From: Thermoplasmata archaeon
GTDB lineage: Archaea > Thermoplasmatota > Thermoplasmata > Thermoplasmatales > Thermoplasmataceae
Length of the DNA: 11,845 nt
Direction: 5' to 3'
Assembly (NCBI GenBank): GCA_021797385.1
Contig: JAJZZW010000047.1
Span: 1 to 11,845, forward strand
Positions 6,290-11,845 of this stretch are shown here, piece after piece. The notes below the pieces were generated by a model. The model made no database searches and was not told the DNA's origin. It saw only the letters and a program-made list of their open reading frames with translations. A program made the position numbers and the translations under genes. Position 1 is the first letter of the stretch; every line of letters starts with the position of its first letter.

Positions 6290-6928
6290 ATGTTTCTACC
6301 TGTCCTGAACGGTATATATACCTGGCGCACACAGGATCCTGAATATGACTGGGAAATGGTTGGACACTTACTTTCAAAGGATGAAGAAATTATTCTTGTG
6401 GATCCGCCTTATGTGCATGGGCTTGAAAAGGCATTGCCCTTAATTGGAAAGGCTGAAGCAATAGTACTCACAACGGCGAACCATACCAGGGGTTCAAGAT
6501 ATTTATCATACAAACTTCAAATACCCATTTATGTCCCTTTGCAGGCTGATTCTCTTTCCGTTTCCCCGAAAAAGATGTACGAAGAAAAAGGCATAAATAA
6601 CTACAAAATTTATGAAGAAGGGTCCCTTTTCTGGTTAAAGACTAAGAGAGTTACAGTGTATAGGAATGACGGTGATAAGATACCATATCTTGATGAAATG
6701 ATTCTCATTGACGAGAACAGGTCTGTCATAACTGGAGATATTGCAATGGGATCTTATTCCGGTGAATTACTTACTATAAATCAGGGTTTTACTGACTCTC
6801 CGGATGTTAATCTGTTTTCCCGTTCCCGGAATGTAATAAGAGATCGTTTCAGCAGGTTGCATCTGGATAACCTCCTTTCATCCCACGGGTACGACATAAT
6901 AGGCGATTTAAACGCCAAAATTTCATGA
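6290..6928 (+). CDS. MBL-fold-like protein with degenerate metal site
   Basis: A 212-residue protein that keeps the outline of a metallo-beta-lactamase fold but not its zinc ligands. The segment ILVDPPYV (35-42) matches the early MBL strand and the loop that follows it. Where canonical members have THxHxDH, this protein has TTANHTRG (61-68), with Thr, Asn, Thr and Arg at the ligand positions and a lone His65 between them. Later landmarks survive: ITGD (147-150), in the place of the bridging-Asp loop, and SSHG (197-200), in the place of the final His loop. It may be a non-catalytic or single-metal variant. ATG 6290 is preferred to TTG 6269 because of the TATA box. It lies 82 bp before an acyl-CoA dehydrogenase gene on the same strand, so a part in acyl-CoA or organic-acid metabolism is possible but unproven. 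Confidence 0.65.
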   Translation: MFLPVLNGIYTWRTQDPEYDWEMVGHLLSKDEEIILVDPPYVHGLEKALPLIGKAEAIVLTTANHTRGSRYLSYKLQIPIYVPLQADSLSVSPKKMYEEKGINNYKIYEEGSLFWLKTKRVTVYRNDGDKIPYLDEMILIDENRSVITGDIAMGSYSGELLTINQGFTDSPDVNLFSRSRNVIRDRFSRLHLDNLLSSHGYDIIGDLNAKIS

Positions 6929-6980
6929 AATATTGTACGGTTCCCATAAAAATAAACTTACATTTTTAGTATGTTCCATA

Positions 6981-6990
6981 TTTTTATATA
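6981..6990 (+). promoter_or_regulatory. TATA box for the acyl-CoA dehydrogenase operon
   Basis: TTTTTATATA is centred about 24-25 nt before the ATG at 7011 and lies between the MBL-like gene and the dehydrogenase gene. The two downstream genes can therefore be transcribed independently of the MBL-like gene. Confidence 0.65.
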
Positions 6991-7010
6991 CTCAAAACCC
7001 TTTAATCATT

Positions 7011-8657
7011 ATGGACGATTCATATTCATATATATCGAACATTTATGGAAAGAACCATTATGATATAGACCTTCCTTTCAGGGAGATAGTGGAATTTTAT
7101 GCCGGGAAAAGCGTGAATCTTTCTTCTCTGGGCGCCTATGCGGGAAAACAGCTCTACGAAATCACTGATTATATAGATAAAATATCCCCTCCTGTACTGA
7201 AGATGTGGGGAATTGACAGTAAAAGGATCGATAGTGTTCTGATAAACTCGGTAGAAAAGCACGCACTAGAGAAGCTCATTAAGGAATTCGGAATAAACAG
7301 ACCGTATTTCCATGGAAAATCCATCATAGACCATTATGCCATGGGCTATCTTGTTGCAGACCCGGGCATATACTGCATAATAACACTTACACACCAGACG
7401 GCGTATGCATTGCATAAGTATGCCCCTGATAGCTTCAGGGATTACGTTTCCGGATTAATCGGGGACTCCAGTAATTTATTACTTGGTGCAACATGGTTTA
7501 CAGAAATACAGGGTGGAAGTGATCTGGGTGCCAATCAAACAGTGGCAGAACCCGGAAATAATTTATGGTATCTTAAGGGAGATAAATATTTTGCCAGCAA
7601 TGCAGGCCTGGCAGATGTATCGCTAACATCGGCCTTTCACGGCAATAACCATGGTGCCAAGGGTTTATCACTTTTTGTTCTTCCCCGGAAAAATAGTGAG
7701 GGCAGTTTAAACTATAGGGTAAGAAGACTCAAGGAGAAGAGTGCTACAAAAAGTGTGCCATCTGGAGAGGTAGAACTGGAAAATTCAGAAGCAAAGATGC
7801 TCGGTGATGCAGGAAAGGCAATTTATTATATCACCGAGGACCTTATGGTCTCACGGCTGGATAACGCTGCAGCTGCGTGTGGAATAGCAAGAAAGGCATA
7901 CCTGGAAGCATATTACTATTCAATGAAAAGGAAAACTTTTGGATCATTACTTCTAGAGCACCCCGGAATAAAAAGGGACCTGCTGGATATGGAAATACTT
8001 CTAGAGGGTTCCGTTGCACTAACGTTTAAAACCATAGACCTTTTCGATAAATCAATAAAAACAAAACCACCATACGATGATGATTACAATTATACCAGAT
8101 TGATGACCCATATAGTGAAAAATATTACAGCCGAATCTTCATCCATAATTACCCAGATGGCTACAGAACTTCATGGAGGAATCGGATTCTTGTCTGAGTT
8201 CCCCATAGAACGCTGGCACAGGGAGGCACTGATAACTCCAATATGGGAAGGTGCAAGCAATATACAGGCTCTGGACATGTTAGAAGCAATCATGAAGAAA
8301 AAAGCACACATCAAAATGTTGCTTGACTTCCAGGATATAATTTCAGATATAAGTGATGGAAGGGAGACCGCAGATTCCTGTTACATGCTTCTCCGTGACA
8401 GTATAGACAAAATTCTATCAATGGATAATAGTCAGGCCCAGTTCCATGCAAAATATTTAATGGATATAATGGGAAATTCCATGGCAGCTATTCTGCTTCT
8501 CCATATCGGAAACGAAACAGGTAACAATGATTTTATAAAAGTAGGTAAATTATATTTTCAGAGATATGTCAAAAAGGAAGATTACGATAAGGATGCCCCT
8601 GAAAGTGGTGAATCACTGATACACATTGAAAGGCAGGAAAGGAGCCTGAAAAATTAG
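7011..8657 (+). CDS. AidB-like acyl-CoA dehydrogenase
   Basis: A 548-residue flavoprotein of the acyl-CoA dehydrogenase superfamily that should oxidise an acyl-CoA to the 2,3-enoyl-CoA using FAD and an electron-transfer partner. The length and layout are those of the AidB-like branch: an N-terminal extension (about 1-90), helical domain, beta domain with FTEIQGGSD (163-171), and a C-terminal helical domain with RKTFGSLLLEHPGIK (307-321) and LHGGIGF (387-393). In IWEGASNIQALDML (411-424), Glu413 aligns with the catalytic base of medium-chain acyl-CoA dehydrogenase (YEGTSQIQ), so catalysis should be intact. About 125 further residues form a C-terminal helical tail. E. coli AidB binds DNA during alkylation stress, but that role cannot be transferred on these motifs. 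A TTG at 6933 opens the frame earlier; ATG 7011 is preferred because of the TATA box. The acyl-CoA synthetase gene follows after 8 bp. The chain-length preference is unknown. Confidence 0.9.
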   Translation: MDDSYSYISNIYGKNHYDIDLPFREIVEFYAGKSVNLSSLGAYAGKQLYEITDYIDKISPPVLKMWGIDSKRIDSVLINSVEKHALEKLIKEFGINRPYFHGKSIIDHYAMGYLVADPGIYCIITLTHQTAYALHKYAPDSFRDYVSGLIGDSSNLLLGATWFTEIQGGSDLGANQTVAEPGNNLWYLKGDKYFASNAGLADVSLTSAFHGNNHGAKGLSLFVLPRKNSEGSLNYRVRRLKEKSATKSVPSGEVELENSEAKMLGDAGKAIYYITEDLMVSRLDNAAAACGIARKAYLEAYYYSMKRKTFGSLLLEHPGIKRDLLDMEILLEGSVALTFKTIDLFDKSIKTKPPYDDDYNYTRLMTHIVKNITAESSSIITQMATELHGGIGFLSEFPIERWHREALITPIWEGASNIQALDMLEAIMKKKAHIKMLLDFQDIISDISDGRETADSCYMLLRDSIDKILSMDNSQAQFHAKYLMDIMGNSMAAILLLHIGNETGNNDFIKVGKLYFQRYVKKEDYDKDAPESGESLIHIERQERSLKN

Positions 8658-8662
8658 GTGGT
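8656..8662 (+). promoter_or_regulatory. Shine-Dalgarno site of the acyl-CoA synthetase gene
   Basis: AGGTGGT overlaps the dehydrogenase stop codon and lies a few bases before ATG 8666. It shows that an internal operon gene here uses a ribosome binding site, in contrast to the leaderless first genes. Confidence 0.6.
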
Positions 8663-8665
8663 AAA

Positions 8666-10174
8666 ATGGGAGAAGGATTTAATGTAATAAAGATTCTGAG
8701 ACGGGCAGCTGTTCTATTCCCTGGAAATAAAGTAATAGCTGAAAAAACAGTAACATACCGGGGACTTTATGAGAATGTTTCTAAAATATCTACATCTATG
8801 AATAAAATGGGAATCTCAAAGGGAACGGTGTTTGCTGTTGCAGATTATAATTCCCTAGAATTCATGGAACTCCTCTTTGCAGCCAGTATGACAGGGTCAA
8901 TAATATATCCAGTAAATATTAAACTGCCATGGAATATGGCAATGGAAACTGTAAAAGAATCAGGTGCAGAATATATGTTTGCATCGGATGATTTTTTAAA
9001 TGCAGGAATAGGAAAAGAATTCCAGAATGATCATGTGATAGCACTTGGAAGGAATAATAAATACACTAAATTTGATGAATTGCTGGTCAGTGATATGCAC
9101 CGTGAGGAAATCACTTCTGGAGTAGACAATTATTCCATACTCTTTACCTCCGGAACCACGGGAAAGCCGAAGGAGGTACTTTATACCAATGAAAAGGCAG
9201 CTAACGGTGCACTCAGCATACTCTATCAACTGGGTATGTTTCAATCCCCTGCCTCCCTGAATTACAATGACACAATACTCTCACTGATTCCATTTTATCA
9301 TATATGGTCATGGGGTTCTGCCTTCCATGCCGCATATCTTGGGGCAAATTACGTAATAAACGGGAAATATAACCCGGAAAATATTCTCTCTAATATAAAA
9401 AAACACAAAGTTACATGGTTAAATGCCGTACCAACAATGGTTTATGATTTGCTCTCGCACGATACTGAAAATCATTTGAATGGAATGAAAATGTTGATAG
9501 GCGGGTCGCCCATTAGCAGTGGCATAGCCAGAAAACTCAAGGATAAGAATATAAAATTCTCAACTATATATGGTGGTACCGATATGCTGGCAACGTCCAT
9601 ATCAATTGGAAAAGAAAATGATATAGAATCACTGCGTTCTGTTACACATCCGGTTCCCATGGTCAGTGCATCTGTAAGGGATGAATCAGGAAAAATACTA
9701 GGAAATAATGTCATAGGGGAACTATGGATTAATGCCCCTTGGCTGCCAGGTAAATACCTTAATCGAAAGGACGAAGGGGAATATGACGACGGATGGTTTA
9801 AGACAGGTGATGTGGGGCTTATAACAGAAACAGGGGGCATAAAAATACTGGACAGGATTAAAGATGTTGTGAAGAGCGGCGGTGAATGGATACCTACATC
9901 CATTCTTGAATCCATAATATCCGAATTTCCCGGTGTAGATATATGTGCTGTAACTGCTATTCCAGATGAAAAATGGGGAGAAAAACCGGTTGCCTGGATT
10001 AAAGCCTCGGAAAATATAAATACTGAGAAATTAAAGGAACACATGAATTCAAAGGTGGAATCCGGGCACATCAAGAAATGGTGGATTCCAGTTAATTTCA
10101 TCTTCATTGAAGAGATACCCATGACAAGCGTGGGAAAAATCGATAAAGCAAGTCTCAGAGTCAGAAAATATTAA
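8666..10174 (+). CDS. AMP-forming acyl-CoA synthetase
   Basis: A 502-residue member of the ANL superfamily that activates a carboxylic acid with ATP and CoA via an acyl-adenylate. All core motifs are present: the P-loop LFTSGTTGKPKEV (159-171), YGGTD (302-306, with Asp in place of the more usual Glu), GWFKTGD (376-382), the hinge region DRIKDVVKSGGEWI (396-409) and a C-terminal SVGKIDK (488-494) whose Lys491 is the expected adenylation lysine. The length is at the short end for fatty and aryl acyl-CoA ligases. The gene follows the acyl-CoA dehydrogenase with an 8-bp gap and its own Shine-Dalgarno site, so the pair probably activates and then oxidises the same acid. Its stop overlaps that of the convergent MFS gene at TTAA (10171-10174). 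Substrate identity cannot be read off; a medium-chain, branched or aromatic acid is as plausible as a fatty acid. Confidence 0.92.
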   Translation: MGEGFNVIKILRRAAVLFPGNKVIAEKTVTYRGLYENVSKISTSMNKMGISKGTVFAVADYNSLEFMELLFAASMTGSIIYPVNIKLPWNMAMETVKESGAEYMFASDDFLNAGIGKEFQNDHVIALGRNNKYTKFDELLVSDMHREEITSGVDNYSILFTSGTTGKPKEVLYTNEKAANGALSILYQLGMFQSPASLNYNDTILSLIPFYHIWSWGSAFHAAYLGANYVINGKYNPENILSNIKKHKVTWLNAVPTMVYDLLSHDTENHLNGMKMLIGGSPISSGIARKLKDKNIKFSTIYGGTDMLATSISIGKENDIESLRSVTHPVPMVSASVRDESGKILGNNVIGELWINAPWLPGKYLNRKDEGEYDDGWFKTGDVGLITETGGIKILDRIKDVVKSGGEWIPTSILESIISEFPGVDICAVTAIPDEKWGEKPVAWIKASENINTEKLKEHMNSKVESGHIKKWWIPVNFIFIEEIPMTSVGKIDKASLRVRKY

Positions 10175-11334
10175 AATTTTATCTTTATTAAGGGTATAAG
10201 CACAATTAATATAGATATAACTGCTACAACAATGAAAGCCAGCCGGAAATTTCCATAAATAGAGAAGAAATATCCGATTATGAGGGGTGATACTGTACCT
10301 CCTATCTGGGAACTGAAGTTGAGTATACTGCTTGCAGATGCCAGATTATGATCACCGCCGCTGAAATCAGATGCCATGCCCATGGAAGGTCCAGCATAAA
10401 GTCCGTAAAGCATACCAGAGAGGAATGAGATTCCGAATATTACAGCAACAGGTGCATAGTTAATATATATTATTGTGGCTCCTAGAATTATTACCGGAAT
10501 TATAGAAACCAGTGATTTTCCACGTTTTATTTTTGAAGATATCCATCCACCTACAGGTGATGTAATTATACCACCTACTGCCGGAATCCAGGCATAGAGA
10601 TACGCATCGGGATACGGTACAATATGATCAAACACTATGAACGTTGTAAAGAGAGTAATAAATCCAATATACAGGAAACCAGCGGAAAATCTTATCATTG
10701 CAACGTAAAAAATTTTTTTATTTATTCTGGTACGAATTTTGGTTTTCTTTTTTTCAGGCTCCTTTATAAATATAAAATTAATAATAGCAGCAATAACCAG
10801 AACTACCATAATGGAAACATAAAGAAACCTGAAGCTGATATTCAAACCCCTCAGGATAAAATATTCACCAAGTGAAGCACCGATAAAAAACCCGGTTTGA
10901 TAAATTCCAATAAAAGTGGACCTTCCGGATGCAGGAATCCATTTCTGTATAGTTGATGTATCTGAAACATATACTGTTGCAGAAAAACATCCCAGGAAAA
11001 ACTGAATTATAAGAATTTCCGAATATGAATTCTTTCCAAAATAAAAAAAGGAGAAAACTATTATCATCAAAAGGAACGATAATTTAGCAACCCTAGCTAC
11101 TCCTATACGGTCAGCGATTATTCCTGACGGAATCTGGAACACCGTGTATCCGATCCAGTAAGAAGTTATGAAAAGTGAGGCCATGTAAACGGATATGTTT
11201 AATGATGTAACCAGGAGAGGTATCAATACAGGTATAAAAAATCTCAATGTAGAATTCAGAGAAAACGAGAAAATCGAGCTTCCCAGTATATACGTAAAAC
11301 GGTTTATCCTAGCATTTTCTATATTTTCCCGCAT
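10171..11334 (-). CDS. MFS transporter
   Basis: A 387-residue inner-membrane transporter of the major facilitator superfamily with about twelve predicted helices. The signature loop between helices 2 and 3 is GIIADRIGVARVAKL (71-85), and a weaker copy, GGWISSKIKRGKS (262-274), sits at the matching place in the second half. The two halves are joined by a very basic loop (191-207). The final helix ends at the C-terminus (IPLIKIKF). Length and layout are ordinary for secondary transporters driven by ion gradients. It converges on the acyl-CoA synthetase gene with a 4-bp stop-codon overlap. Because it is read from the opposite strand it is not in that operon, but the neighbourhood suggests an organic acid as a possible substrate. 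Direction of transport and substrate are not deducible; an exporter is also possible. Confidence 0.9.
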   Translation of the reverse strand: MRENIENARINRFTYILGSSIFSFSLNSTLRFFIPVLIPLLVTSLNISVYMASLFITSYWIGYTVFQIPSGIIADRIGVARVAKLSFLLMIIVFSFFYFGKNSYSEILIIQFFLGCFSATVYVSDTSTIQKWIPASGRSTFIGIYQTGFFIGASLGEYFILRGLNISFRFLYVSIMVVLVIAAIINFIFIKEPEKKKTKIRTRINKKIFYVAMIRFSAGFLYIGFITLFTTFIVFDHIVPYPDAYLYAWIPAVGGIITSPVGGWISSKIKRGKSLVSIIPVIILGATIIYINYAPVAVIFGISFLSGMLYGLYAGPSMGMASDFSGGDHNLASASSILNFSSQIGGTVSPLIIGYFFSIYGNFRLAFIVVAVISILIVLIPLIKIKF

Positions 11335-11357
11335 TTAAAAGTTAAGTGTGAAATACC

Positions 11358-11370
11358 ATTAATAATTTAT
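11358..11370 (-). promoter_or_regulatory. TATA-like element for the MFS gene
   Basis: On the minus strand ATAAATTATTAAT lies 24-36 nt before ATG 11334. The position is right, but in such AT-rich DNA the match is weak evidence. Confidence 0.35.
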
Positions 11371-11453
11371 CAATAAAATATATATCACAAAAGAAGGTCA
11401 ATGTAATTATTTCATGGAGTATATATCCAGTGAGAATAATTATAGTTTATTAC

Positions 11454-11845
11454 CTACATTTTTATATTCTGATTCATGAACCTCGGAATCCAGCTTTTTG
11501 CAAATGTGAGGCTGCGTGAGAGTTTCTCAAAGCCTTCCTTAATCCTGCCTTTCAAATCATCTTCAGAATTTATTGCAGCAATAGATACAATTCTCTTCAC
11601 GCTTTTCCATATGAATTCTATGGGATTGAGATCCGGTGAATAGGGTGGAAGGAATATGAGTTTTATATTCAATGACTCTGCACTCTCCTTCACGGCCTTT
11701 GAGTGATGGGACCTGAAGTTGTCAAGTATAACTATAATAGGCCTTTCAGGATTGGATTCCCTTATGGTTTCCAAAAACAGGATAATATTCTCCTTCTTAG
11801 AATGGTCCTGGAATCTTACAACGCTGTTTCCATTTATGGAATAGA
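11454..11845 (-). CDS. IS630-family transposase, C-terminal part (cut by window edge)
   Basis: The catalytic C-terminal half of an IS630/Tc1-type DDE transposase, which cuts and pastes its element into TA targets. The frame continues without a stop to the window end, so the 5' part is simply outside. The TTG at 11774 is an internal codon, not a start. The second catalytic Asp is in VILDNFRSHH (codon 11723-11721), and the catalytic Glu is in PPYSPDLNPIEFIW (codon 11618-11616). Exactly 34 residues separate them, the D-34-E spacing of the IS630/Tc1 group. The protein ends with a basic tail (WIPRFMNQNIKM). Within the window it is undamaged, so the element could be active; the first Asp and N-terminal DNA-binding domain cannot be seen. 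Confidence 0.93.
   Translation of the reverse strand, partial: YSINGNSVVRFQDHSKKENIILFLETIRESNPERPIIVILDNFRSHHSKAVKESAESLNIKLIFLPPYSPDLNPIEFIWKSVKRIVSIAAINSEDDLKGRIKEGFEKLSRSLTFAKSWIPRFMNQNIKM
11454..11845 (-). mobile_element. right-edge part of an IS630-family insertion sequence
   Basis: The extent is defined only by the transposase coding region. The inverted repeat expected just beyond the transposase stop should lie within 11335-11453. I cannot identify it, because the other end of the element is outside the window. That 119-bp gap is AT-rich and holds no other recognisable feature apart from the MFS promoter. Confidence 0.75.

Noticed and set aside
6933..7010. N-terminal extension of the acyl-CoA dehydrogenase from TTG 6933
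   Set aside because: The TATA box lies inside this extension and the extra residues look unrelated to the family.
7011..8657. Naming the dehydrogenase as the alkylation-response protein AidB
   Set aside because: Only the flavin and catalytic-domain motifs are shared; the DNA-binding role of E. coli AidB depends on features I cannot verify here.
9472..10122. 216-codon minus-strand ORF
   Set aside because: Antisense to the acyl-CoA synthetase motifs; its Pro/Ser/Ile-rich composition is typical of a shadow frame.
1..11845. CRISPR array or other tandem repeat
   Set aside because: No regularly spaced direct repeats seen on reading through the window.

Overview
The window looks like the chromosome of an AT-rich archaeon, most plausibly a Thermoplasmatales-type acidophile (Ferroplasma, Acidiplasma or Cuniculiplasma relatives). 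This placement is an inference. It rests on AT-rich TATA boxes lying about 25 nt before first ATG codons (leaderless transcription), heavy use of ATA and AGA/AGG codons, and gene content. There is no rRNA, tRNA or CRISPR array to anchor taxonomy.

Layout. Positions 1-496 are gene-poor. At 525-1199 (+) lies a UPF0173-type metallo-beta-lactamase-fold hydrolase. It converges on a three-gene minus-strand operon (4413 down to 1207) that is the highlight of the window: an 85-residue two-helix protein with the layout of a conjugative (VirB2/TrbC/CedA1-type) pilin, a 308-residue polytopic membrane protein of the VirB6/TrbL/CedA type, and a VirB4/CedB-type ATPase with intact Walker motifs. The frame upstream of the ATPase's first GTG encodes the rest of a VirB3/PrgI-like membrane hairpin but contains no ATG, GTG or TTG. 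No relaxase, coupling protein or integrase is seen. The locus therefore resembles the stripped-down Ced/Ted DNA-import machines of Crenarchaeota more than a mobile conjugative element. Upstream on the same strand are a DUF72/YecE-family protein (5274-4489) and a D12-class adenine-N6 DNA methyltransferase (6113-5331) without a visible restriction partner.

The right half (6290-10174, +) appears to be an organic-acid module: an MBL-like protein whose zinc motif is degenerate, an AidB-like acyl-CoA dehydrogenase and an AMP-forming acyl-CoA synthetase. The synthetase stop codon overlaps the stop of a convergent MFS transporter (11334-10171, -), which could move the substrate. The window ends inside an IS630-family transposase with the D-34-E spacing of its catalytic core.

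Four of the computed first start codons lie inside or just downstream of a TATA box. In each case an internal ATG 24-26 nt further on fits leaderless transcription better, and those starts are used here.
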